Shown here: in pieces, positions 43,843 through 51,301 of the stretch
Numbering within the stretch: position 1 is the stretch's first letter
How the letters are laid out: each line of letters starts with the position of its first letter
Source: Virgibacillus chiguensis
Lineage (GTDB): Bacteria; Bacillota; Bacilli; Bacillales; Amphibacillaceae
Length of the DNA stretch: 64,000 nt
Direction: 5' to 3'
NCBI RefSeq assembly: GCF_900129865.1
Contig: NZ_FQXD01000005.1
Location: 124,001-188,000, forward strand
Translations under genes and position numbers: made by a program
The notes under the pieces: generated by a model
What the model was told of the DNA's origin: nothing
What the model saw: the letters and a program-made list of their open reading frames with translations, nothing else
The model's database searches: none

Positions 43843-43874
43843 AAAAAAAGGGTGCCATGAGGTATCCTTTTTTT
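43843..43874 (+). terminator. Terminator of the first MerR operon
   Basis: A hairpin of about 14 pairs (AAAAAAAGG with CCTTTTTTT plus the inner G-T, T-A, G-T, C-G and C-G pairs) and an ATGA loop. It is 160 nt after the stop; in between is a perfect GAAACGTTTC at 43805-43814, of unknown meaning. Confidence 0.75.
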
Positions 43875-43970
43875 ACACTATAGGAAAGTATAAAGTCTAT
43901 AGATTTATAGTATAAGAAAAACAAAGCCATTCGCCATAAGACTTGGCGACAAGCCAAGTTTTTCTAAAAT
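43874..43970 (+). repeat. Family A repeat, best consensus copy
   Basis: ACACTATAGGAAAGTATAAAG, TTTATAGTATAAGAAAAAC, AAGCCATTCGCCATAAGACT, the inner stem ACTTGGC / GCCAAGT and the closing GTTTTTCTA are all present. It shows the two-hairpin layout clearly: ACTATA with TATAGT, then AGAAAAAC with GTTTTTCT enclosing the inner stem. Confidence 0.9.
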
Positions 43971-44004
43971 GAAATAATAAATTTCCCTATAAATGGTGAA
44001 ATGC

Positions 44005-44035
44005 TTGAAAGTGACGTTACGTCATTTTGTATACT
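44005..44035 (+). promoter_or_regulatory. MerR-type promoter with operator, second MerR operon
   Basis: TTGAAA at 44005-44010 and TATACT at 44030-44035 are again 19 bp apart. The spacer holds TGACGT-T-ACGTCA, the same core as at 41809-41821. Confidence 0.85.
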
Positions 44036-44072
44036 TACTATAACGTAGGAAAAGTGGGGGGGAGAGTTTGCA

Positions 44073-44822
44073 GTGATTTCTATAAAAGAAATAACCAAAC
44101 AGACGGGAATAACGGTACGAACGATGCGATACTATGACCAAATCAATTTACTTTCACCAGCCGACAAGACGGAAGGCGGGCATAGACTGTATGGAGAGAA
44201 AGAGCTAATAAAATTACAAGAAATTCAGTTTTTGAAAACGTTAGGATTTAGTCTGCAAGCTATTAAGGATATGCTGGAGAATGAAAACCATGATTGGTTT
44301 AGTGGTTTGCAAAATCAATTGAATTACATTTTAAAAGAAAAAGAAAAGCTAGGGGAAATGGAAAGCATCCTACGTGGGTTGTTACATGAAATGGTACTGG
44401 AAGAGCAAATTGACTTGCTTCAATTACAAAAACTCATTCAAATTTACCAGAAAGATTTTCATAAAAGGGAAGCGTATTTAAAACAAATGTTTGATCAAGA
44501 AGAAAGAAAGCTGTTGGATATGCTTCCAAATATTAATCACGGTGATCCAGATACAATGGAATGGATCGCGCTAATGGCCCAATTAAAACAGCATATGCTA
44601 AAAGGAGTCTCTGCACCAGAAGTGCAACGAATTATTAGACGGATGGATGAAAAAACGGTGGAGGTTTACGGTGATTGTCCAGAATTTATAGATAAGTTAT
44701 GGGAAATAAGAAAATCACCTGAAAAATCACAGGAAGCTGGTTTTTATCCAGTGGATCAAGAACTATTAGAGTTTGTAGAAAAAGCGTTTGTTATTTTTCA
44801 AAACAATAGAAAGGAAGCTTGA
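44073..44822 (+). CDS. MerR family transcriptional regulator, second
   Basis: A 249-residue regulator. The N-terminal winged helix (ISIKEITKQTGITVRTMRYYDQINLLSP, HRLYGEKELIKLQEIQFLKTLGFSLQAI) is followed by a coiled coil (about 75-105) and a helical ligand-binding part of the TipAS kind. It is a diverged paralogue of the MerR protein at 41866. GTG at 44073 follows GGGGGGAGAG with 6 nt spacing. A membrane-protein gene follows after 28 nt. Confidence 0.85.
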   Translation: MISIKEITKQTGITVRTMRYYDQINLLSPADKTEGGHRLYGEKELIKLQEIQFLKTLGFSLQAIKDMLENENHDWFSGLQNQLNYILKEKEKLGEMESILRGLLHEMVLEEQIDLLQLQKLIQIYQKDFHKREAYLKQMFDQEERKLLDMLPNINHGDPDTMEWIALMAQLKQHMLKGVSAPEVQRIIRRMDEKTVEVYGDCPEFIDKLWEIRKSPEKSQEAGFYPVDQELLEFVEKAFVIFQNNRKEA

Positions 44823-44850
44823 TTACATCTTTTCATAAGGGGTTGATCAT

Positions 44851-45489
44851 CTGAGTTTTTTCGTAAAGTATAGCTGGGAAATATTTATCGTCGCTGAAGT
44901 GTTATCCCTCCTTTCATTACTACTATTCGGCCTGTTCCGATACTTTTTCAATAAGACGAAAACGAGCGTGTTATTCATCTGCTTGTTTTTCATACTATTA
45001 GTTGCAGAAGCCTTATTGGGCATGTATGTATATCAGCATACGGGAGAGATTTCAAATTTTCTTATCGTAATTACGATTTTTGTCATCTATGCTTGTACAT
45101 TTGGTATCTTTGATTTCATAAGGTTAGACCGTTGGATGCGGAATAAGATTGGAAATTGGCGTGGCGTAGAATTGCTAACGGATAAAGATTATACCATTAT
45201 GGACAGAAATAAAAATCCTAAATACATTGCCAAGAAGTATCGTATCTCTTCTATGATTCATATTGTATTGTTTATCCTAGGGCAAACCATTTTCTGGTCA
45301 TTAGGAACAGATAGTTGGGAGGAAATGAAAGCATATCTGACTGATTTATCATGGGTAGAGCAAGGAGATTTTACACAGTCACCATACCCGAATAAGACAC
45401 TTTTTTCTATTGGAATGCTATGGGGGATTGTATTTGTAGTCGATCTCATATATTCATGGTCGTACACGCTTTTTCCAAGTAAAAGATGA
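44851..45489 (+). CDS. Membrane protein in the second MerR operon, probable CTG start
   Basis: A protein of 212 residues from the proposed start, with about five hydrophobic segments (about residues 14-32, 37-58, 66-90, 135-155 and 182-203). No family is recognised. The first usual start codon in frame is GTG at 44899, which has no ribosome binding site and would cut the first helix. CTG at 44851 lies 8 nt after AAGGGG, and the frame is closed by TAA at 44836, so a rare CTG start is the best reading. It lies 28 nt after the MerR gene and so may be the regulator's target. Confidence 0.6.
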   Translation: MSFFVKYSWEIFIVAEVLSLLSLLLFGLFRYFFNKTKTSVLFICLFFILLVAEALLGMYVYQHTGEISNFLIVITIFVIYACTFGIFDFIRLDRWMRNKIGNWRGVELLTDKDYTIMDRNKNPKYIAKKYRISSMIHIVLFILGQTIFWSLGTDSWEEMKAYLTDLSWVEQGDFTQSPYPNKTLFSIGMLWGIVFVVDLIYSWSYTLFPSKR

Positions 45490-45707
45490 GTTTTTCTTTC
45501 TGCTGAAGCGATCATAAACGGGTAAAGGAAGCTGTTTTCTAGGAGTGGGCTTTAACTTATATAGAAAAGTGGTGGAGATCTAAGCTACTAAAGATACGTG
45601 GTCATGAACAGATGTTGCGGTCTTTTTAAATAAAAGATTTGTGGGAAGCGGAAAGCATTATTCAACATTTAAACATAGGGAACCTTCAATAAGAAAAATA
45701 GTATAAA

Positions 45708-45745
45708 AAGGTCTAAGTTTTATAATAATATGCGACTTAGACCTT
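45708..45745 (-). terminator. Terminator of the cupin gene
   Basis: A perfect 11-bp stem AAGGTCTAAGT / ACTTAGACCTT; on the minus strand it is followed by TTTTTATAC. The rest of the about 375-nt gap between the convergent genes (45490-45865) shows no further element. Confidence 0.7.
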
Positions 45746-45865
45746 GAAAGAATAAAAAATATCTTCTAACAACATGTTCCAGTGGTATAAAGCGCTCCTA
45801 CTGCATTTGTGTATATTCTGTCCGTAAAGTTAAATTCCATGGAATAGTATTAAGCTCATACGATA

Positions 45866-46456
45866 TTAATGATAATGCTCTTCCATCTCCATGGCCTCTT
45901 CCTGTGTTCGATGTACCGTTCCAAATGGGTGGTTTGGCGGTCCGTAAATAGAATAAAGCTTCAATGGTTTATCGCCTGTATTTGTTATGTTATGCCATGT
46001 GCCAGCAGGAACCATAATGGCATAGTCATCATAGACGTTACGCTGAAAAGTGAGATTATCTTTTGTATTGCCCATTTGTGTTATTCCTTCCCCTTCTTCA
46101 ATGCGTAAAAACTGGTCTACGTTTGGGTGAACCTCTAATCCAACATCTCCACCTACGGGAATACTCATGACGGTTACTTGTAAATGATCTCCCGTCCAAA
46201 TGGCTGTGCGAAATGTTTCATTTTCCTCTGTAGCTTCCTCAATATTTACCACATATGGTTTTCCGCCGTAGTCTTTCAAGTGTGAACGATCGTCTACTTG
46301 GTAAAAGGGATTTGGATAAGCCGGATAGGCATAAGCAAAATTTTGATAAGCTAGAGGTGCACCATCCATATTTGCATGCATAGGTGCATATCTACTATAG
46401 TAATTTGGATTGTTCATATAGTAAGGATAAGGGTATACATACGGATAATAATACAT
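45866..46456 (-). CDS. Cupin domain protein with Tyr/Pro-rich N-terminus
   Basis: A 196-residue protein. The first about 55 residues are rich in Tyr, Pro and Asn (MYYYPYVYPYPYYMNNPNYY), as in many spore-coat-associated proteins. The cupin barrel follows (about 85-180): VGLEVHPNVDQFLRIEEGEG and VPAGTWHNITNTGDKPLKLYSIYGPP carry the two cupin motifs with the His/Glu metal ligands. It may be an exosporium or coat enzyme or a sugar-binding cupin; a sporulation role is an inference. ATG at 46456 has AGAAAGGATGGAA upstream. Confidence 0.8.
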   Translation of the reverse strand: MYYYPYVYPYPYYMNNPNYYSRYAPMHANMDGAPLAYQNFAYAYPAYPNPFYQVDDRSHLKDYGGKPYVVNIEEATEENETFRTAIWTGDHLQVTVMSIPVGGDVGLEVHPNVDQFLRIEEGEGITQMGNTKDNLTFQRNVYDDYAIMVPAGTWHNITNTGDKPLKLYSIYGPPNHPFGTVHRTQEEAMEMEEHYH

Positions 46457-46522
46457 ATTGTTCCATCCTTTCTAATCATAATTACCATATCCTATGCAGA
46501 AGGATGGGCGAATGTACATATT

Positions 46523-46617
46523 TGACACTACAGGAAAGTGAAAATTTTTTAAGCCTGAAGGTATAAGCGAAACAACGACGGTTTATCGCCAAAAGGACTG
46601 GCGATAGCTAAATTTTT
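46523..46617 (+). repeat. Family A repeat
   Basis: ACACTACAGGAAAGTG, GAAGGTATAAGCGAAACAAC, TTTATCGCCAAAAGGACTGG and GCTAAATTTTTCTA. The diverged copy is followed directly by a family B copy. Confidence 0.75.
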
Positions 46618-46770
46618 CTAAAAGGATAAGAAAGTATGATATTGTTGCTTTGGGATACCGATTTAACGGAATAGCCACGTCCGGCTCCAGCGTCCAGGGA
46701 CTAGGCGACTTCACGAAATCGTCTTACGATAAGTCACCAATCACAAGTCTTGCATCCACGCAACGGAGGA
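46618..46770 (+). repeat. Family B repeat, 5' half only
   Basis: AAGGATAAGAAAGTATGAT, TAGCCACGTCCGGCTCCAGC, GGGACTAGGCGACTTCACG and ACGATAAGTCACCAATC match the first half of the full copies; the 3' half is missing. The plus-strand open frame at 46750-46938 arises from this and from the ahpF terminator and is not a gene. Confidence 0.7.
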
Positions 46771-46817
46771 GAACCCGTGAAGCAAGCTAATCTTGCGCGT
46801 CGGAATCTCTTGCTGTA

Positions 46818-46862
46818 TAAAAAAGCCACTATACTACCCCTGATAGGTAGTATAGCGACTTT
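46818..46862 (-). terminator. Terminator of the ahpCF operon
   Basis: A 17-bp stem (AAAGCCACTATACTACC with GGTAGTATAGCGACTTT, one G-U/A-C difference) followed on the minus strand by TTTTTTATAC, 18 nt after the ahpF stop. Confidence 0.88.
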
Positions 46863-46879
46863 GTACACAAAGGTATTAT

Positions 46880-48409
46880 TTAATTACGAATCAAGTAGTC
46901 AAATGCGCCTAGAGCAGCAGTTGCGCCTGATCCCATAGAAATGATAATTTGGTTATAAGCGCTATCGGTACAATCTCCTGCGGCAAACAAGCCAGGGACG
47001 TTTGTTTGTCCTTGTTTGTCTACAAGGATTTCGCCCATGCGGTTGCGTTCCACAGTGCCATCAAGCCATTCTGTATTTGGAACGAGTCCAATTTGTACGA
47101 ATACGCCTTGAAGTTCAATGTGTTTTTCTTCTTTTGTTTCGCGATCGACATAGGTAATGCCATTTACACTGTCTGTACCAGTAATTTCTTTTGTTTGTGC
47201 ATTTTTAATGACTGTTACGTTTGGTAAGCTGTACAAGCGTTTTTGTAGCACTTCGTCAGCTTTTAGTTCTGGCGCGAATTCAAGTACCGTGACATGCTTC
47301 ACAATTCCAGCGAGGTCGATAGCTGCTTCAATTCCAGAATTACCTCCGCCGATAACAGCGACGTCTTTTCCTTCGAACAATGGACCGTCACAGTGTGGGC
47401 AATATGCTACACCGTTGTTTTTAAATTCTTGTTCGCCAGGAACGCCAATGTTTCGCCAACGAGCGCCTGTAGAAATAATGACACTTTTACTTTTTAGTAC
47501 AGCGCCATTTTCAAGTTCGAGCTCAAACATATCTTTCTTTTCGAGGTTTCTGGCGCGTTGAGAGTTCATGACATCAATGTTGTAATCATTGACATGTTCT
47601 TCTAGGTTAGCAACTAGCTTTGGTCCTTCCGTACGCTTGACGCTAATAAAGTTTTCGATACTAAGTGTATCTTGAACTTGACCGCCAAAGCGTTCAGCAA
47701 CGATACCAGTACGGATTCCTTTACGAGCAGCATATATAGCTGAGCTAGCACCTGCTGGGCCACCGCCCACGACAAGAACGTCAAAGGGCTCTTTTTCAGA
47801 AAGCTCAGAAGCATCTACACCATGTCCGATTTTTTCTAGTAACTCTTCAAGGGTGATTCGCCCACCATTAAAGAATTCTCCATTTAAATAGACAGCCGGG
47901 ACTGCCATAATGTTCTTGCTTTCTACTTCGTCTTTAAACGCTGCACCGTCAATCATCGTATGCGAAATATTTGGATTGAGTACGCTCATCATATTTAACG
48001 CTTGAACCACGTCAGGACAGTTGTTACAGCTTAGACTAACATATGTTTCAAAGTGATATTCTTCTGTAATGCTTTTAATTTGGTCAATCATTTTTTGATC
48101 TAATTTTGGCGGTCTGCCACTCACCTGTAAGAGAGCTAAGACGAGTGAATTAAATTCATGCCCAAGTGGAAGACCAGCAAACGCAATGCCTGAGTCCTCC
48201 CCGACACGATTAATACTAAAGCTTGGTGTTTTCGCTAGCTTTGTATGTTCAACTGTTATTTTATTGGACATATTAGCTAGCTCATCTGTAAGAGCTAGCA
48301 TGTCCTTTGATATTTTATCGTCTCCAGTGCTTACTTTAAGCACTAGATCGTTTTCTAATAGTTCAAGATATTGTTGTAATTGTGACTTGATCTCTGGGTC
48401 TAGTACCAT
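46880..48409 (-). CDS. ahpF: Alkyl hydroperoxide reductase subunit F
   Basis: Flavoprotein that passes electrons from NADH to AhpC. It has 509 residues, full length for the family. The N-terminal thioredoxin-like double domain has the redox pair in SCNNCPDV (about residues 128-131). The FAD site is VVGGGPAGASSAIYA, the second redox pair is in CPHCDGP (about 342-345), the NADH site is VIGGGNSGIEAA, and the C-terminal FAD motif is GLFAAGDCTD. It follows ahpC by 12 nt in the same operon. Confidence 0.96.
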   Translation of the reverse strand: MVLDPEIKSQLQQYLELLENDLVLKVSTGDDKISKDMLALTDELANMSNKITVEHTKLAKTPSFSINRVGEDSGIAFAGLPLGHEFNSLVLALLQVSGRPPKLDQKMIDQIKSITEEYHFETYVSLSCNNCPDVVQALNMMSVLNPNISHTMIDGAAFKDEVESKNIMAVPAVYLNGEFFNGGRITLEELLEKIGHGVDASELSEKEPFDVLVVGGGPAGASSAIYAARKGIRTGIVAERFGGQVQDTLSIENFISVKRTEGPKLVANLEEHVNDYNIDVMNSQRARNLEKKDMFELELENGAVLKSKSVIISTGARWRNIGVPGEQEFKNNGVAYCPHCDGPLFEGKDVAVIGGGNSGIEAAIDLAGIVKHVTVLEFAPELKADEVLQKRLYSLPNVTVIKNAQTKEITGTDSVNGITYVDRETKEEKHIELQGVFVQIGLVPNTEWLDGTVERNRMGEILVDKQGQTNVPGLFAAGDCTDSAYNQIIISMGSGATAALGAFDYLIRN

Positions 48410-48421
48410 TTATAGCACTCC

Positions 48422-48985
48422 TTAGATTTTACCTACTAGGTCAAGGCTTGGTTTAAGTGTTTCTTCGCCTTCTTTCCATTTTGCAGGACATACTTCACCT
48501 GGGTTGTTACGTACATATTGTGCAGCTTTGATTTTATCAGCTAATGAGCTAGCATCACGGCCGATACCATCCGCATTGATTTCTACAGTTTGGACAACGC
48601 CATCTGGATCAATAATGAACGTTCCACGATCAGCAAGACCAGATTCTTCATTTAACACATCAAACATACGCGTAAGTGTTTGTGCAGGATCGCCAATCAT
48701 TCCGTATTCAATTTTATTAATTTTATCAGACGCATCGTGCCAACCTTTGTGTACGAAGTGTGTGTCTGTAGAACAAGAATACACTTCAGCACCTAGTTTT
48801 TTCAAATTTTCATATTCGTTTTGTAAATCTTCTAATTCTGTTGGGCATACGAATGAGAAGTCTGCTGGGTAAAAGCAAAGCACTGTCCATTGCCCTTTAA
48901 AATTTTCCTCTGTAACATCGATAAATTCACCTTGCTTAAAGGCTTTTGCAGAGAATGGTTGTACTTCGGTTCCTATTAAAGACAT
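48422..48985 (-). CDS. ahpC: Alkyl hydroperoxide reductase subunit C (peroxiredoxin)
   Basis: A typical two-Cys peroxiredoxin of 187 residues that reduces H2O2 and organic peroxides. The peroxidatic Cys47 is in [10 protein letters not shown] and the resolving Cys166 in [13 protein letters not shown] at 48985 follows AGGAGGAAGATAATT. First gene of the ahpCF operon; a PerR-like box lies about 60 nt upstream, in line with peroxide-inducible control. Confidence 0.96.
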   Translation of the reverse strand: MSLIGTEVQPFSAKAFKQGEFIDVTEENFKGQWTVLCFYPADFSFVCPTELEDLQNEYENLKKLGAEVYSCSTDTHFVHKGWHDASDKINKIEYGMIGDPAQTLTRMFDVLNEESGLADRGTFIIDPDGVVQTVEINADGIGRDASSLADKIKAAQYVRNNPGEVCPAKWKEGEETLKPSLDLVGKI

Positions 48986-49041
48986 AATTATCTTCCTCCT
49001 AGAAGTATTTTGATGTATGAGCTAAAAAGCAAAAGCTTTAG

Positions 49042-49056
49042 CTATAATAATTCTAA
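49042..49056 (-). promoter_or_regulatory. PerR-like box before ahpC
   Basis: CTATAATAATTCTAA agrees with the PerR consensus TTATAATNATTATAA at 12 of 14 defined positions. On the minus strand a TTGACA (49095-49090) lies upstream as a likely -35 box, so the box would lie near the transcription start. Confidence 0.7.
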
Positions 49057-49210
49057 TCACACATCTATTATTAATTAGTAGTTGTTTTTTGTCAAGCATT
49101 TACCTTTTTACTGAAAATGACAGTGTTTGTTAGGTAAGCTATGGTTACACACATATAAAAAATAGTTATTTGAACAAAGTAATTGAAAATGATATTCAAT
49201 GATAATGAGG

Positions 49211-49391
49211 AAATTTGTAAAGTCGCTGAAGTTCATCATCATTTCGCTTGAGTTTTATGGAAAGTCGCTGAAGTTCACAAGATAGTTACTCGAAGTTCAC
49301 AATAAAGTCGCTGAAGTTCACAACTATCCGCAAGTCGTTACACTTGAAAGCCATATAAAAACAGTAGCGTTTTATAATTGCTACTGTTTTT
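49211..49391. repeat. Family C intergenic repeat, copy 2 (with terminator)
   Basis: Matches 2312-2491 from AAATTTGTAAAGTCGCTGAA to the hairpin AACAGTAGC / GCTACTGTTTTTT. The GTCGCTGAAGTTCA unit occurs three times, and a related GTTACTCGAAGTTCACAA once. It lies between ahpC and the symporter gene, both on the minus strand, so here it cannot serve convergent genes. Confidence 0.85.
49357..49391. terminator. Terminator inside family C copy 2
   Basis: A 12-bp stem (AAAAACAGTAGC with GCTACTGTTTTT) and an 11-nt loop; it can end the symporter transcript on the minus strand. Confidence 0.8.
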
Positions 49392-49404
49392 TGGTTATTC
49401 TTGC

Positions 49405-49505
49405 CGCACGACGTTGGCATCCCTCCTGATTTTAGTGGCATGATTCCTAAATCTTTCGTTGATGCTTTCTACTCGCTGTGTTGTTAAGCTGGCAGTCCGA
49501 GCATT
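49405..49505 (+). repeat. Family B repeat, decayed 3' half
   Basis: TCCTGATTTTAGTGGCATGATTCC, CTTTCGTTGATGC and CCGAGCATTGTTTACC follow the last 100 bp of family B with many changes; the CAGGAG arm is lost. Confidence 0.55.
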
Positions 49506-49511
49506 GTTTAC

Positions 49512-51011
49512 CTAAGGAACGTTTTTTAAAGTAGATGATGGAGGATGCTCGTCTTCATAAAACAGATGTACGGTTGGATCGATTTTCCCAATTCCTAAAT
49601 ATCTTGCTTTATAGTCGTGAAGTAAGGTGAAAAATTTTTTGCTTAAGAGTAAAATCACCATAACATTAATAAACGTAGGAATAGCAGAAGCGATATCGGC
49701 AAAATACCAGACCGTTTGACCTGTTAAACCATAGCTTACGGCATAGATGACTAAAACCGTTCCTGGTATAGGGTAAAACCAATTGTAAAACGTCAAAACG
49801 CCTTTTTTAAAAGCGCGCTTTTGATTTCGTAATAGGTGACGCAGTAGCACTTCATAATAGACAAACCAACCTGTTAATGTTGTTAATCCAAATAAGAAAA
49901 TCGAAATCGTGATGACAACTCTTCCAGTGTCGCCTATGCCCATTTCAAAAGCCGATAATGTTAATGCGGCACCTGACATGCCGGAAGACCATTTACCTGT
50001 AATAATAATGACAAAAGCAGTGAGGGAACAAACCACAATCGTATCAACAAATACTTCAAACGCGCCCCAAAGCCCTTGTTTAACGGGGTGATTTACTTTA
50101 GCAGTTGAATGAACCATCGGGGAGGTCCCCCAACCAGCTTCATTACTATAGACGGATCTTGCCATCCCCATACTAATTGCTTGTGTTACTGCTGCGCCAG
50201 TAAACCCGCCTACAGCAGCTGTCCCGCCAAACGCGCCTTGAAAGATAATGGAAAACACGTCGCCAATTTGGGTGATGTGGGTCAAAATAATATACAAACC
50301 AGACAGAATGTAAAATAGTACCATAATGGGCACGAGTCTCGCTGCAAACTTCCCAATATGCTTTAAACCACCATAGATGACGTAATATGTAACTAGCATA
50401 AGTGTTAAAGAGACAGGGATCATGCCAATATTAAATGTAGAGCTAACTGCTTCGGAGATCGTGTAGTTTTGCAATGTAAAAAAGAAGGTGCCAAAAATAC
50501 CGCAACCAAATAGAATAGCAGGAATCATCCAGTAGCGAAATTTATTCTCTTCTCCAAGTCCTTTTTCCATATAATAGGTTGGACCGCCATATGGTTCGCC
50601 ATTTTCATCTGTGCTGCGATAATGAACAGACAAGGTTACTTCCACGGTTTTTATAATCATACCAAAGAGAGCGCAAATCCAAAGCCAAAATACAGCACCT
50701 GGCCCGCCGACGGCAATTGCAGTGGAGGCTCCGCCAATGTTGGCAACACCAACAGAACCGCCAATAGCTGTACTAACAGCTTCAAAGGAGGAAATAATCC
50801 CTTTGGAGGACGGATCATCATTAGGGGCCTTCTTTTTAAAGATACTTAGCAATGTTTTATTCAGAATATGTGGCAAATAAAGAAATTGAAAAAATTTACT
50901 CCGTACGGAAAAATACACGCCGGTAAAGAGAATAGCAATAAGAAGAGGCAGTCCCCATAGAAACTCTGAAATAGATTGCAGAATAACTTGCATACGTTTG
51001 CTCCTTTTCAT
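49512..51011 (-). CDS. Sodium:amino acid symporter, AGCS family
   Basis: A 499-residue membrane protein with 10-11 helices. The AGCS signature appears as VGVANIGGASTAIAVGGPGAVFWLW in the first half and YSNEAGWGTSPMVHSTA in the middle. Bacillus members are AlsT (glutamine/alanine) and YrbD. It takes up alanine, glycine or glutamine with Na+. The GTG/ATG question does not arise: ATG at 51011 follows AAAAGGAGCAA on the minus strand. The leader upstream contains a possible pseudoknot (51094-51151). Confidence 0.92.
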   Translation of the reverse strand: MKRSKRMQVILQSISEFLWGLPLLIAILFTGVYFSVRSKFFQFLYLPHILNKTLLSIFKKKAPNDDPSSKGIISSFEAVSTAIGGSVGVANIGGASTAIAVGGPGAVFWLWICALFGMIIKTVEVTLSVHYRSTDENGEPYGGPTYYMEKGLGEENKFRYWMIPAILFGCGIFGTFFFTLQNYTISEAVSSTFNIGMIPVSLTLMLVTYYVIYGGLKHIGKFAARLVPIMVLFYILSGLYIILTHITQIGDVFSIIFQGAFGGTAAVGGFTGAAVTQAISMGMARSVYSNEAGWGTSPMVHSTAKVNHPVKQGLWGAFEVFVDTIVVCSLTAFVIIITGKWSSGMSGAALTLSAFEMGIGDTGRVVITISIFLFGLTTLTGWFVYYEVLLRHLLRNQKRAFKKGVLTFYNWFYPIPGTVLVIYAVSYGLTGQTVWYFADIASAIPTFINVMVILLLSKKFFTLLHDYKARYLGIGKIDPTVHLFYEDEHPPSSTLKNVP

Positions 51012-51093
51012 TTTTTGCTTAAGTAGAGAGAAAATTTAAAGTTGTTAATTTTTTAATAATAACAAAAATTAGCTCGATATTCAAATTGGTTTA

Positions 51094-51151
51094 GCACCAC
51101 ATAAAGGGGGTTGATGTTCCCAAAACATTAATATGGTGCAGTAGCATCAAC
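51094..51151 (-). other. Possible pseudoknot in the symporter leader
   Basis: GCACCA (51094-51099) can pair with TGGTGC (51134-51139), and GTTGATG (51110-51116) with CATCAAC (51145-51151). The two helices interlock, which would give an H-type pseudoknot in the RNA about 80-140 nt before the start codon. It matches no riboswitch class that I know and could be chance. Confidence 0.3.
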
Positions 51152-51301
51152 TATTTAGTATTAAGAATGACTCATCATCTTTTTAGAAGAGAGGCTCAAA
51201 TTAACTGGTGGTAGCGATCTTAAAATTGCTGCCAAAAAGATGTTAAAAATTTGTTATCATAATAGTATTACTTTTTGTACAATAGTGTTAAGGAGGTTGA
51301 T

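Noticed and set aside
46750-46938. Plus-strand open frame between the family B half copy and ahpF
   Set aside because: It consists of repeat, terminator and the antisense end of ahpF; no protein family and no convincing start.
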